A stretch of DNA of 64,000 nt from Rhynchopus euleeides (Eukaryota; Euglenozoa; Diplonemea; Diplonemida; Diplonemidae). Made by a program: the position numbers and the translations under genes. The notes beneath the pieces are model-generated. The model was not told where the DNA came from. It ran no database searches and saw only the letters and a program-made list of their open reading frames with translations. The stretch lies in the NCBI GenBank assembly GCA_963210315.1, contig OY723297.1, forward strand, positions 930,001-994,000, in the 5' to 3' direction. Of the stretch, positions 44,501-56,415 are shown in pieces; position 1 is the stretch's first letter; every line of letters begins with the position of its first letter.

Positions 44501-47146
44501 GTGCGAAAATCTCGCTGTTATGTCCATGCAAAACACATAGTATGTCGGTTGAAGAATATCAATCGGGATGTCAAGTATACAAGGCATGATGCGTCTGTGA
44601 GTGGGATGCCCTGCTGAAACACAAAGTGACGGCTGCCACCAATGGGTAACAGAGGGGGGTAAGGTATAGTGACCTATCGATGAATACCACACAGTACGTG
44701 TGCACAGCTTTAGCCCTGCCAGTTTCGAACCACACATCAAGCCCAACAGACAGGGTAAACCCCCCTTCATGTGGTAAACACCCCAACCAAAAACACAACC
44801 TCCATGAGGTTGTGCGAAGATTCGATTGTTTTTGTCCCGGTCCACGAGCAGTATCATCAAGCCCTGGGAAGGACAGCTGATTCTGCCGCAACGAGATCCG
44901 TGCCGCTGATCAATCTCTCACGATTCCTTGGAATAAACCAAATCGGACAACCCCCATCAAGCCGAAGCATTGCTCCGGGCATGATTTTCAACAACCTTGG
45001 GAACACAGCAACCGTTCTGTCGATTCATGAACAGCTGCGGACTTCAAAAAGGACAGGGGGCGGAGAGGGGGGTGGGGAGCGTGCTGGAACATCTGCCTGC
45101 ATGGATTTGTCTGCGCCTTGTGTACGTAGCCATGCGTCTTTCCCCCCCTGCGGGGGGGTCTGCTATTCTTTGCTTTTGCACCTTCTCACTCTCACTCCCC
45201 CTCCCCTCCTGCACCCCCCACCCCACGAACCCCCGCGGCTCCGCTCTCCCGCCTCACCCACCCACACCCGCACCCGCCCCACATGCACACAACCCTCCAC
45301 ACAACCCTTCTACATCGACTCTCTGTGCGATTGCAGCCTGCAGGGATTTGCATGCTGCCATCTTGCAACTACACCGAAGCACATGCCGCTGGCTTACCCG
45401 ATACCCAACACACCCACCCCCACCCCCCCCACACCCAGCATCCAGCAAACCACAGATTCTTTTGAGCTGTTCTCTTCGCCGTGCCTCTGCTTCAATACCC
45501 GCTGGGGGGTGGTGGTGCACCCAGTTCTTGAAAGGCTGTGTGAGGAAATAGCGGGCCTCCGTCATCTTGCACCACCTTGCTTCGTCCCTTATTCGGTTAG
45601 TTCCTGTGCCCCCGGCTGGGGATGCAGGGTCTGTTTTATAAAAAAAAAACGAACTGTTGTGCAGGAGTGGCTTGCCCTTCCTTCTCCCCACAAACGTAGA
45701 ACGAGAGCAAAGCGAGGGGACTCATTTCGCTTTGGTATAAGCGCCCCTGCTGAACGCCACTGTTAAAAACAGCTCCGGACTTTTCATTGAGCGCGTGAAG
45801 GCGATAAAACCTGAAGATCGTACGATTTCCTTGATACCCCACGGCTTCATCCGCTTCGTTGCTAGTGGAAAAAGGGGAATTACCCACAAAACCCCTATCA
45901 AGAGAGACCATTGACAGCTATCCTTCTGTCATGACATGTTGCTACCGCTGCCACACCGTTTGTGCGTGGATCGATGAAAACAGAGCTCGATATATTGTGC
46001 CTGCGGCGGATCATAGCGACAGCGGTTTGAAACGTTTCATAGGGGAGGGGAGGGTGATGTGATGTGCGTGCAGGGGGGAGTGGAGGCAGAGGAGGGCGTG
46101 GATCAGCCATGCGCCTCAAGCACAGCAACGGTAAGACAAGGCGTTTTGCGCCAAAAAGCTCTGTCGGGGCGACATGTGTGCGCACTCGCAAGACATGCAA
46201 AGTTCCCCTCCCTCCCTCCCATCTAACACAAGGCTTCCAAAGCAAGATTTCCTCCGGCAAATGGAAAAGCGATCACTCATCGATAGTCTTTACATGGCAT
46301 GAAGTCTGGACATCAACATCTACATCAACTGATTCCCTTGCTAACCCTTGCATTTCCTGCGCACTGCAACCAGCCATAGTAATCACATAACAATGACAGT
46401 TCTTGAGCCACCCCCCCGAATCAGTCAACTTGTTGCGGATCGCTGTGGCGACCAAATGAGCAGGCGCGAGGGAATGGCATTGCAAAAAAAAAAGATGAAC
46501 ACCCCCGCATGTTCTGAGTGCCGGAACATGTGCCTGTTTTTGCCAAAATTAAACCCATCCCCACATTGCGCAACCACACACATAATCGCCTTTCCTTTTC
46601 TGTTTCAGTGAAGAACGCACGGAGCACCTGTTGATGCAGTGTGCCGGTCGGTTTTGCAAAAACCCATGCCAAGCCGACCAGGCGGCTCCACAGAGAAGAG
46701 TCAAGAAAGGCTCCCAGTTTGCCTCAACTTGCACCCAGGCTTGCATATGTGTTTGCGCCACAACCTTCCTTAGGACTGCTCTTGACAAATTTGTCCCCGC
46801 AGCAACACCACTGCGGGAACATTCTGTGCCCGGGCTTGCAAGGTGTGTGTGGGGAGGAGAGGGTGTTACGTGCCAAGCGGGTAGACCCTGCGCATCACAC
46901 CGGTGCAGGTGTGGGGGGGTATGGATGTGGAGATCAGAGCGGACCTCACAACATTGGGTGGCATGCGAGTCACACACTGCTCCGGCACATCACGCACATC
47001 GATCGTTCGGGGTCCGTTTCTATTTCCCTATACTTTGTTCTCCACGTTGACATTTTCTTAATCAGCCCTGCCGATGGTGAAAGGGCGGCGGCGGTGGTGG
47101 TGATGGGGGGAGTCTGCTTGTGTTGGAAAGGAGGAGGGGGGGGGGG
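41558..47146. other. 5.6-kb gene-less region
   Basis: I find no frame that looks coding. The longest candidates (minus 42624-43082, minus 43556-44077, plus 44771-45766) have no domain, poor codon bias and no sensible splice partners. Base composition between about 41.9 and 46.6 kb is nearer even than in the genes. No tRNA, rRNA or known repeat is seen. It may contain UTRs, non-coding RNAs or old elements. Confidence 0.5.
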
Positions 47147-47853
47147 TAGGGGGGGTCATAAGCCCCCCTAAAAACGTACAAATACCAAAAATTTCAACAT
47201 ACCATCAGAACCGCCCTAATACCTGATCTGACCCGAAAATCCGACCCATACCCCCCCGGAAACCGTCTGGAGCCCACTTGTGACACCTGATGCGCACTTT
47301 TGTGATGATTTTTTGGGGTCCTAAAAAATGTACCTCAGTTTCGTACCTTGCCTTTGTACCTGAACCACTCCCGACCGCAATATTTCGTTCTTTGCCTTTT
47401 CTGCGGTGGTTCCGGCTCAGGTGGCACGATGTTGCCTCCCCAGTGCCTCGGCAAGGTCTTTCTTGTACCTGATTGGTGGGAATGTTGTGTTGTTGCGCCA
47501 GCTGAATGAGTTCAGCCACCTTCTGGGTGTAGTACACCACGCAGTCTCAACAGCACGTATGAGAGTGTACCATGTGAGGACTCAACAAAGTCATTGGATA
47601 GGCATCTGCCTGCCGACTCAACCCCCACAGTGCGACCGCAAGATCGTCAGGGATGTCTCAACGCCAGGGGAATACTCTCCCCTGGCGTTGTACAACCCTA
47701 CTCTTAATCCTCGGGTCCTCTCCTGGAGGCGGTGGTGGCGGGCCCGCAACGCTTCGTACTTCCGGTACGGACTGGGGTAGTCTGCCCGGCTGACCCGCTC
47801 ATCGCTTCCTAGATCATCTGCTGCTCTGGAGCTGCCATCACTCACTGCCCACA

Positions 47854-48190
47854 TCAGTTGGTGTAGGGGTAGGAGCAGGAGGAGTGGGAGGAGTAGGAGT
47901 GCAGGTGACATCTTTCTTGGCCAGCAAGGAACGCCGCTTTTCGCACGTGCGTGCAGTTGATGCACCACTGCATATATCTGTCGTCACCACGTCCCACTCG
48001 CTCTCCTATGTACCCAGCCCGACGGAGCGCCCGAAATAATGTCGCCTCACGGATGTCGTGTGCCGTTTTCTTCTGACGCAGGTCTGCCACAACGCTCTCT
48101 GCCGGGACCCCGCACATCTCCCGTTTGGCGAGCGTCTTTCGAGCAAGGTACCCCTCTGCAGCAGCATCTGACACCTCTGCGAGGCCCTAG
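47854..48190 (-). pseudogene. possible transposase N-terminal fragment inside element B
   Basis: An open minus-strand frame without a proper ATG encodes a protein-like stretch: ARKTLAKREMCGVPAESVV, then DIREATLFRALRRAGYIGER and RKAAFLAGQERC. The middle part has the shape of a helix-turn-helix such as the second HTH of Tc1/mariner transposases (TLFRALRRAGY), which would agree with TA target sites. No downstream catalytic DDE/D domain is visible in frame, so I treat it as a remnant. Identification is weak. Confidence 0.3.
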
Positions 48191-48474
48191 GCACACGGCA
48201 TGTGTTGCTCGGCGTGCTGGGTGAGCGTAGTGATACCCTTTCCTTGCAAAGAACGAAATACTGCGGTCGGGAGTGGTTCAGGTACAAAGGCAAGGTACGA
48301 AACTGAGGTACATTTTTTAGGACCCCAAAAAATCATCACAAAAGTGCGCATCAGGTGTCACAAGTGGGCTCCAGACGGTTTCCGGGGGGGTATGGGTCGG
48401 ATTTTCGGGTCAGATCAGGTATTAGGGCGGTTCTGATGGTATGTTGAAAAATGTGGTTTTGTACGGGCTTATGA

Positions 48475-49130
48475 CCAGGCCTGTCGCTAACTTTTCGATT
48501 TTGGAGATTTGGTGGGTTGACGCTCCTGTTTTGGGGGGGGGATCAGGGGGGAAAACACTAGGGGTCAATTTTTCTCGCGCGCGCTTCGCGCGCGCTCGTG
48601 TTGTTGCCAAATTTTCCCACCGGTGGACCACTAGGTGGGCACGGTGTGAGGCGCTGGGTTCCTTCCGTGGTTCCTCTCCCGCTCGCGCCGTCGGGTGCCG
48701 GAGGAAACCAAAAAATGGCTTTCGGGACCATGATTTCGACGCTGCCCCCTGATATGCCACGGCCGTCAAAGCGCAAGGACTTGGTTACGAGACGGGCACG
48801 CGAGATGGGGGGTCTGGGGGGCAGAGCCCCCCAGCCGCCGGAGGCCACGGTAGTGAGCATCTGTTCCTGCAAACCCATACTCTCTTCGACGTCGACCCAG
48901 TGAAAGTGGGTTGACGCTTGGTCGACGCTTGGTGAGCGTCGACCCAGTGTAATAAATGGGTTGACGCTTGGTCCAGGCTTGAATGGCAACCCAGTTCCAC
49001 TGGGTCGACGCTCCAAGCCTCGACCAAGCGTCAACCCAGTCCACTGGGTCGACGCTGGGTCGACGCTTTTTTATGGGGGGGGAAACCCAAAATCACTGGG
49101 TCGACGGTCGACGCTTAGCGACATGCCTGG
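48475..49130. mobile_element. element M copy 2, non-autonomous TIR element (656 bp)
   Basis: This has the same inverted ends as copy 1 (CCAGGCCTGTCGC / GCGACATGCCTGG). The flanking direct repeat is CTTATGA (48468-48474 and 49131-49137), again extendable to GG-N7-CC. The insertion lies in the right terminal repeat of element B, so M moved after B. It lacks the internal duplication seen in copy 1 and is otherwise almost identical. Confidence 0.9.
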
Positions 49131-49146
49131 CTTATGACCCCCCCTA

Positions 49147-49319
49147 GGGGGGGGGGGGTGAAGTGGTTCACGTGGTTATGGCACCACGGCCAGGAAAAGA
49201 AAAGAAAGGGAAGGGATCAAAACATATTGAGGGGGGGGGGTATTTTTTCAAACTCAGCGGCGAGAACAAGCAGTAGGCGGCGACGAATGCTGGGCAGCCC
49301 GTGACACATGCGGCACCAC
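49147..49319. other. short 3' spacer of the YTH gene
   Basis: 173 bp between element B and the stop codon of the RRM-YTH gene, with one 10-G tract. The element therefore sits almost in the gene's 3' UTR. Confidence 0.5.
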
Positions 49320-51955
49320 TCACTGCTTCAGCAGCTGGTAGAGCTGGTCGATGGACATGTTCTGCAAGGCGGCAGGGAGGTCCGCGCGCTGCAGCTGTGG
49401 CGGAGCCTGCTGCTGCTGCTGCTGCTGCTGGGCTGCCTGTTGCTGCTGCTGCTGCTGAGCGGCCTGTTGGGCGGCCTGCTGAGCCGCCTGCTGCTGGGCA
49501 GCCTGCTGCGCGGCCTGCGCGGCCTGCTGCTGCTGGGCCTGCTGTGCTGCCTGCGCTGCCTGCTGCTGAGCTTGCTGCTGCTGTTGCTGTTGCTGGGCCT
49601 GCTGCTGCTGCTGCTGCTGCTGCTGGGCCTGCTGGTCCTGGGCCCCCTCCGGCTGGTTCTGGGCGTAGGCAGAGTCGATCTGCTCACGGATGTGCACGCC
49701 TGTGTGGTGGATGCATTGGTAGGGGAGCACGCGACCCGCACAACATACCCACTTGCTGAGGAACCTCCTCCCCGTTCTCACACTCATGCAGCTGCTTGCC
49801 GATCTGCGGCGCCAGGCGCTGCACACTGCTGAAGTCGACACACCCCACCTTGGCCCAGGACACACGGAACAGCAGCTTCCACTCAGCCGGGAGGGCGGAG
49901 TCGCCGTCATTGCGCATGCGCGACCGGCCAGCCACCTCCGCGTAACCCACAAAGTACCTGAGATGTGGTGGGGTGGCAGCAAGCAAGGCACAGCCACAAG
50001 CACATACCCGCTCTGTGCCACGGTGAAGATGAGCACGGACTTAATCCCGTCGTGTGTGTTCTGGTCAAGCGCGTGAATAAAGCAAGCATCGTTAGAGTAC
50101 CACTTGTCGGAGCGGACAGAGTCATTCAGCTCCTCGTGGTTTGCACTCGTCACAATGTAGTACCGTGTCTTCTGCTGCTTGGCAGCGGCACCACGGTTCC
50201 CCTGCCCCTGACTGCTGGCACCGTTCCCAACCAGCGACTGCTGCTGTGCCTGCGGGACCTGCTTCTGCTGCTGCGGCTGTGCCTGCTGCAGCTCCTGCGG
50301 GGCAGCCTGCGCCTGCTGCGGCGCCGCCTGGCCCTGCTGCGACTGGGCCTGCTGCTGCTGGAACTGCGGCATGTTCTTCTGCGACACGAAGGGATGGCAG
50401 AGCGACAAGGGTGGCAAAGAATGACGAGGACAACCCCAATGGCAAAACAATGGCACTGCACAGACACCACAGACGGCACAGGGCATACCAGCATGTCAGC
50501 AAACTGGGGCTGCGACGCAAGCAGGCTCAGGATGGAGTTCGCATCGTTCCCCTTCTGCTGCACAGGCGCCTGCACAGGGGCCGCCACTGGCGCTGGGGCG
50601 GGCACGGCGGCAGGCACGGGGGTGGGCACAGGCGTCTCCTGCTGCAGCTGCGGCGGCGTCTGCTGAACCTGCTGCTGCTGCTGCTGCAGCTGCTGGAACT
50701 GCTGGAAGGCCTGCTGGGCGGGCGGCTGCTGGGACTGCTGCTGCTGGGGCGGCGGCTGCTGCACCACCGGCTGCACCGGCGTCGACACCGGCAGCGGCTG
50801 CGCCTGCTGCTGGGGCGGGAACTGCCCCTGCTGCCCACGGTTCCCCTTGCCCCCACGGGGCAGGTTCCGCACCATCTCCGCCAGCGGGTTCACAGGCTCC
50901 GCCTGCTGCTGGGGCGCCGGCAGCGACGCTGGCGTCGCCTGGGCCGGGGGGACGTTGAGCTTGTTGAGGTCCCCCAGCGAGGACGAGTCCAGCTCCCCCA
51001 TCAGGAACCGCAGCACCTCCGGGGGCGCACTGGACAGAGACGGCAGGCTCGAGGGCAGGTTCTGCGGCGGAGCACGGCCCTGCTGCTGGGCAGGCAGGTT
51101 GAGGCCCGCCTGTGCCATGGGCACCGGCAGCTGTGCCGGCTCCTGCTTCGCAGGCACCGGCAGCGGAATCTGCGGCACCGGCGTCGGGAACAGGTTCCCC
51201 TGCCCCGGGCCCTGCATCAGCTGCGGCACCGGCAGCACGGCAGGCCCCGCGGGCCCGGCATTCAGGCCCCCCTGTCCCGAGGGCTTGAAGACGTTGTTCC
51301 CCTTCCCACCCTTGCCCTTCCCAAACTTCTTCGTCTCCTCCTTGTCCTCCAGCTCCAGCTGCAGGGAGAACCCGTCGACATTCGCCATAGGCGCCTTGTA
51401 GGCGTTGATCACTGCGTCGGTCGAACCCATTTTGACGCGCCCCATCATCCGGTTGTTCGACGTCGTGATCTCCGCATCAGAAACAGGCCCGAACTGCTCG
51501 AAGTGCTTCCCCAGGTCCACCGACTGCCACGAGGGGGGCAGGTTGAAGACATGCAGGTACGGCACGTCGGTGGCGGGAGGTGCTGGGGCCGGCGGCACGG
51601 TTGGTGCCGGACCAGGAGTGGGCTGCAGGAGCCCCGAAAGGTCAGGTGTGATGGCAGGGGGGGACGGGATAGTGATCATGTTCCCCATGTTACCCATATT
51701 TCCCATGTTCCCCATGTTCATGCCACCCATGTTCCCGAGGTTGCTGAGGTCGAAGTCCATCGGGGAGCCGAAGTCGCCCTTCTTGCCGCCCTTCCCCTTG
51801 CCCTTCCCGCCCTTCTTCCCCTTTCCGCCCTTGAAGTCCCCCTTGTCACCACCCTTCCCGAAGGTGTTGTGCTCCCAAGGCATGCCGGGGATTCCCATCT
51901 GCATCTGGAACCCATCGTTCTTACCCCCGCCCTTTCCTTTGCCCTTCCCGCCCAT
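49320..51955 (-). CDS. RRM-YTH RNA-binding protein (probable m6A reader)
   Basis: Four exons: 51955-50489, 50378-50008, 49957-49749 and 49699-49320. The 808 residues join in frame (introns 110, 50 and 49 bp, all GTATG...AG). The start MGGKGKGKGG is the first ATG. The N-terminus is Gly/Lys-rich with an MGN repeat. An RRM spans about 131-202 (YLHVFNLPPSWQSVDLGKHF). A long Pro/Gln-rich region leads to a YTH domain, about 560-695: RYYIVTSANHEELNDSVRSD, KWYSN with a likely cage Trp, VLIFTVAQSGYFVGYAEVAG across the second intron, then EWKLLFRVSWAKV. A Gln/Ala tract (CAG-type, 49410-49640) and a short helix end the protein. YTH domains bind N6-methyladenosine in RNA. Mixing with RRM suggests sequence-guided reading, inferred. 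Confidence 0.88.
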
Positions 51956-52435
51956 TATGACCAATGCCTGTCAGGGTGCGATTGTGTTAGCGATCACCCG
52001 TCTCTCTCCACCTGCATCGAGATCCATCAGAGCAATGCAGGAGGGGGTGGCTCTGAGCAATCAAAAGGGGAAGGGGTGGAGGTGAGGGGGGGGGGGTGGA
52101 GTGGGCTCCACGCATCTTCCTCTCAGCATCGGGGTTGTACAAAAGGCAGATCCAACAGGGGGTGGCGTGAAGTGGAGACAGTGTTACACACAATGCGGGC
52201 GAAAGGTGTTCCGCAGACAAAAGAAGGGGGGGGGGGTTTGCCGAGACATCAAGAGAAGATCTGAGCAGCACGCACCTCATGCATTCTTTGGAGAAGCGTG
52301 GGGTGGGGTTGGGTGGGTTTTTTTGATTGTCGAGAGTGAAGGCAAAGGCAAGTCATCCCAGCACCTTCTCGCAAGATTGGGGGGGGTTTGATCGTCGAGA
52401 GGGAATGGAAAGATTGGGGGGGGGACCACCTCTTG
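51956..52435. other. 5' flank of the YTH gene
   Basis: 480 bp without a gene. CCCTGACAG lies 16 bases before the YTH-gene ATG on the coding strand, a plausible acceptor site. G-tracts occur at 52086-52095 and 52226-52236. Confidence 0.5.
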
Positions 52436-53127
52436 CACGGTGGGATCTTGTAAATTTTACATGTATAACTACAAGTATAATACATGTATTATACATGTAT
52501 AATACTTGCATGTCAACTATTATACATGTATAATACATGTATATGCCTGAAATATACATGTAAAATACATGTATATCAAGTAAAAATACAAGTATAATAC
52601 TTGCATGTCAACTATTATACTTGTATTTTTACTTGATATACATGTATTTTACATGTATATTTCAGGCATTTACATGTATTTTACATGTATAATACTTGTC
52701 ATGCAAGTATTATACATGTAAAATACTTGCATGACAAGTAAAATACTTGCATGCAAGTAAAATACATGTATTTTACTTGCATGCAAGTATTTTACTTGTC
52801 ATGCAAGTATTATACATGTATTTTACTTGTCATGCAAGTATTTTACATGTATAATACTTGCATGACAAGTATTATACATGTAAAATACATGTAAATGCCT
52901 GAAATATACATGTAAAATACATGTATATCAAGTAAAAATACAAGTATAATAGTTGACATGCAAGTATTATACTTGTATTTTTACTTGATATACATGTATT
53001 TTACATGTATATTTCAGGCATATACATGTATTATACATGTATAATAGTTGACATGCAAGTATTATACATGTATAATACATGTATATACTTGTAGTTATAC
53101 ATGTAAAATTTACAAGATCCCACCGTG
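52436..53127. repeat. 692-bp AT-rich near-perfect palindrome with nested palindromes
   Basis: The left edge CACGGTGGGATCTTGTAAAT and the right edge are reverse complements, and the match continues to a centre near 52782 with few differences (one small indel near the ends). Each arm (about 345 bp) is assembled from words such as TACATGTA, ACTTGCATG, TATAATAC and CAAGTA. Each arm also contains its own 123-bp palindrome bounded by GCCTGAAATATACATG (52545-52667 and 52897-53019). GC is far below the surroundings. No open frame. I found no target duplication at the edges. Confidence 0.95.
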
Positions 53128-54225
53128 TGATGGGATCTCGGGCGTCACACCTTCACAACTTCCCACCATACACGCCAGCTTGTCTTATCTGAATGCCCGC
53201 ACCTCCTCCCGTGATTCCTGATGTGATTTCCACCCCAGGCCTGGTGTGGCTGCCTCCAATTTGGAGGCATCACAGCAGCACAAAAGGAGTGGTCCTCACT
53301 CACAGCACCCCCGCCCCTGTGCTGTTGAGATTCAGATTCTATTCGTAGCATGTGATGGTTGCAGGGCATTCACTGCCCAGAGGCAGAAAGAGGCCAGGAC
53401 AGTGAACCCTTGGCCTTGGTTGGGAGGGGGGAGGGGGGACAGGGAAGAGGCGAGAAACGGAGGGGGGGGGGGAAATAAAGAAATCAAAATACAAAAAAAG
53501 ACACTGTGGCATGGAGTGAGTCGACTGTGTTCACACGTGGGTCATCCCCACCTGACTTTTCGCGTGTGGGGGAATGTGCATTTCTTGGGGGGAATGAGGG
53601 GGGGGGGGGGGGAGGAGTATGCGAGCTGGCAACGGAGGTATAGGAGAACAAAAAGGTGGCCACAGTTGACCCGCTCCCCGAGCGACGGTCTGGGAGGGCA
53701 TTCACTCTTCTCTAGAGGAGACACTTGGATACACGACAGACAACACTAGGGGGTGCCCATATCCTGTTGATTCGGAGATTCGGGTCTCTATAGGTATTGG
53801 GGGGGTGGGGGTGGGGGGGTAGGAAGAACATGACGCACTGCGTCACGTCCTCCAAACCTGTAAAAACCCTAAATACGCTGAGGAGGGTAAAGAGCATACA
53901 ACAAGTTGACACAGTGGAGGGGGGGGGGGGGGCGGAGGGGCGGCAGGATCGGTGGGGAAACAAAGAAGCAATCGCTGCAGCTTCAGGTCCCTTCCGCAGG
54001 ATGGCCCGCCACCCCGACTTCACCATCTATGGGTCCGTGCTTTGTTGCGAGGCACGGCCCGTTTCATCTACAATAATATGCGACAAGTACTTTCTATAGG
54101 GATGCCCGATCGGTCGCATTTTTCCAGCGTTTTTGTTTCACTTCACCACGTTTCCGCCTCAGGGGGTAGGTAGGAGAAGGCACTGAGCGAACAGCGCCTT
54201 GTCTGGCGCATTTTTCAATACCGCA
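53128..54225. other. intergenic region with G tracts
   Basis: 1.1 kb between the palindrome and the coiled-coil gene, with G runs near 53462-53471, 53600-53613 and 53921-53933. No gene recognised. Confidence 0.5.
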
Positions 54226-56415
54226 CTACCGGGCGTGGCGCGTGGTGCCTGTGCTCAGGCTGTTGGACCGGCGTGTGCCTGTCCGGGGTGACTGCATGGC
54301 ACCCATGCGAGGTGTGCTGGGCGACCCGTGGAGGCGCACGGATTCAAGCAGCTCGCGTTTCTCGTTGGCGGCGCGCCACTTAAGCTCCTCGACGTCCCTG
54401 TGAGGTGAGGGGGGTGATGTGTATCACAACCGGGGGCACGTGCCACCTATTCGATTCCAGTGGCCTTGTGTCAGCACGGTTGGGAGGTGAAACACCCTTC
54501 AATTGAATCATGAAAACAATTCACTTCGATCCCCTCGAGGCACTGCAGGCACATCGGCATACATGATCCGCTGCATCTTCGTCTGGAGCTGCTGCTGCTT
54601 GAGGTCCTTCTCATAAGACTCCTTCCGGCGCTGGCGCTCCACCGCCTCCTGCGCGTCCAGTGCCCGCAGGCGCTTCTCGTTCGCCTCCCACAGCTGCTGC
54701 TGGCGGGCCGCTTCGAGTGCCTGCTGTTGACGGGCCTCCTTCTCTTGCACCTTGGCGAGGGCCTGCAGCCTGCGCATCTCTTCGAGGTCACGTGCACGGC
54801 GCTGCACTTCCTCAGCCTTGCGTGCCTTCGCCTCAGCGCGTGCCTGGTGGGAAGAAAGGGGGTGCAGAAGGGGAAGGGGGGAAGGGCGGCAAGAATCAAC
54901 AGTCAAGCAGTCAACACATATCGATGTTCATCTGAGGCAGCACTCGAATCTGGAAGCAAACCCCCCTGGCAGAGCCAAAGCAAACCCATACCTGTTCGAG
55001 TTCTGCGCGTTCTTCACTCTTCTGCACCAGCAGAGCCTCCTTGTGGTGATCCGTGGCAGCACGCTGCATCTCCAGCTGTGCCTGACGGTCCTGTTCACGC
55101 AGAGTGCGTTCCTCCTGCCTTGTCCGAGCCTGCAGGCAGGGCAGTGCACAACGCGGCGCCACAATCTCAAAACATACCATTCCTCCAGCGCGCGGCGTGT
55201 TCCGCCCAGACCCACGTTCATGCTTGTCGATTATTTTACTCTCGAGGTGTGTTGCACGTGCCCGCTCCAAGTCATCACGCTTGCGCCTGATGTCAGCTGC
55301 ACGCTGCTCCTGCTTCTCACGCTTCATGCGCCTGTCATCCTCCTCCTGCTGGCGGCGCTCCTCGGCAGCACGCAGCCTCTCCTCCTCCCTGCCCAGGAGC
55401 AGCTCCTTCTTGCGCTGCGACTCCAATTCGTGTAAACGCTGCGCCTCGATGGCGTGCTCCCTGCGCGACATCTTCCGCTCCGCCTCCAACAGCGCCTCCT
55501 GCGCCTTACGCTCCTCCAGCGTCGCCAGGGTGTGCTGGTGGCGCTCGTCCGCCCAGGCCAGGCGGGCCTCCTTCCGCAGGCGTTCCTCATCCTGCATCTG
55601 CTGGGCAACGGCGTTCTTCTGCAGACGCTCCTCCTCACGGCGCACCTTCAACTCCAGCTGGGGGTCCGCTTCGAAGCTCTGGTTGAGGGGCTGCTGCCGC
55701 CCCCCGTGCGGCACAGACATGGGCAGCGGCGTGTGGTGCACGGCCTGTGGCTGTGGCTGGGCAGGGGATGCGGCATCGGCTTCGATGAGGCGTAGCCGCT
55801 CCTCGATGAGGAAGTTCAGCTTCTCTGCACGTCGCGTGCAGAAGTGGTCGTAGCGGCGCTGCACGATTTCCGGGAGGTCACTCCTGTGTTGGTGGAGGAG
55901 TTGGAATGGGGTCGATATTGGTCAGGCAAAAAAATATGTGGGGCATGCAAGATATATTTTCCCCAACTGCCTGCAAGTGCAGGGGTGCTGTGCCGGGTTG
56001 CAAAGGATTCTGAGCACTCACAGTCATCGTTCGAACATAACAGAACAACACAGCACGGCCATCATACCTGGACTCAAAGAACGACTGCACGGTGCGGGGA
56101 TACAACTCCTGCATCAGAATGCCATGGCGCTTGCAAACCTGCAGAGAATGGGGTGGGTCACAACAGCGCAAATATTGCAATTTCAACACCACACCATAAA
56201 GGCACTTGGGAGCTCAGTCTGCAGCCACAATTCAAAGAACCCCATTCCCCATGTCCCCTCCACGCAGCGCAGCGCAACCTCCAACAGCGGCAGCTACATA
56301 CCAGCTTCGAGCGAGGGCTGCTAAGGAGGAGACCATCCTCAGGTGTGGCGGCCACGAGATCCTCGAGATTCACCCTGAGTGGCTGGTGGAGCAGAGGGGT
56401 TGGCGCGTAGGCCAT
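54226..56415 (-). CDS. coiled-coil protein in six exons (493 aa)
   Basis: Exons 56415-56302, 56138-56068, 55883-55178, 55129-54992, 54843-54563 and 54397-54226 join in frame to 494 codons. All five introns are GTATG...AG, and two split codons are restored cleanly (AG/G for Arg, AT/G for Met). The N-terminal 110 residues form a folded region (VCKRHGILMQELYPRTVQSF, then DLPEIVQRRYDHFCTRRAEK). From about residue 150 to 440 it is an almost unbroken, highly charged coiled coil rich in Glu, Arg and Gln. The tail is Ser/Thr/Arg-rich with SPSTPR and SPRTG sites suitable for proline-directed kinases. Likely cytoskeletal or flagellar; no family recognised. Confidence 0.82.

Larger units (their letters stand above)
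47147..49146. mobile_element. element B, long-inverted-repeat element at TA (2000 bp with nested M2)
   Basis: The left end is TAGGGGGGGTCATAAGCCC. The right end is GGCTTATGACC...CCCTA, now split by element M2, which landed in the terminal repeat itself. Inverted arms of about 240 bp match at 47165-47395 and 48245-48470. Without the insertion the element is about 1340 bp. As with A and C it sits at TA between poly-G and CCCC/GGGG. The middle holds the minus-strand reading at 47854-48190. Confidence 0.85.

Noticed and set aside
42624..45766. Candidate genes at minus 42624-43082, minus 43556-44077 and plus 44771-45766
   Set aside because: No domain, biased low-complexity or atypical composition, and no in-frame GTATG...AG partners.
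52436..53127. Telomere or mitochondrial insertion as source of the AT palindrome
   Set aside because: No telomere-like tandem unit and no coding or rRNA fragments are present.
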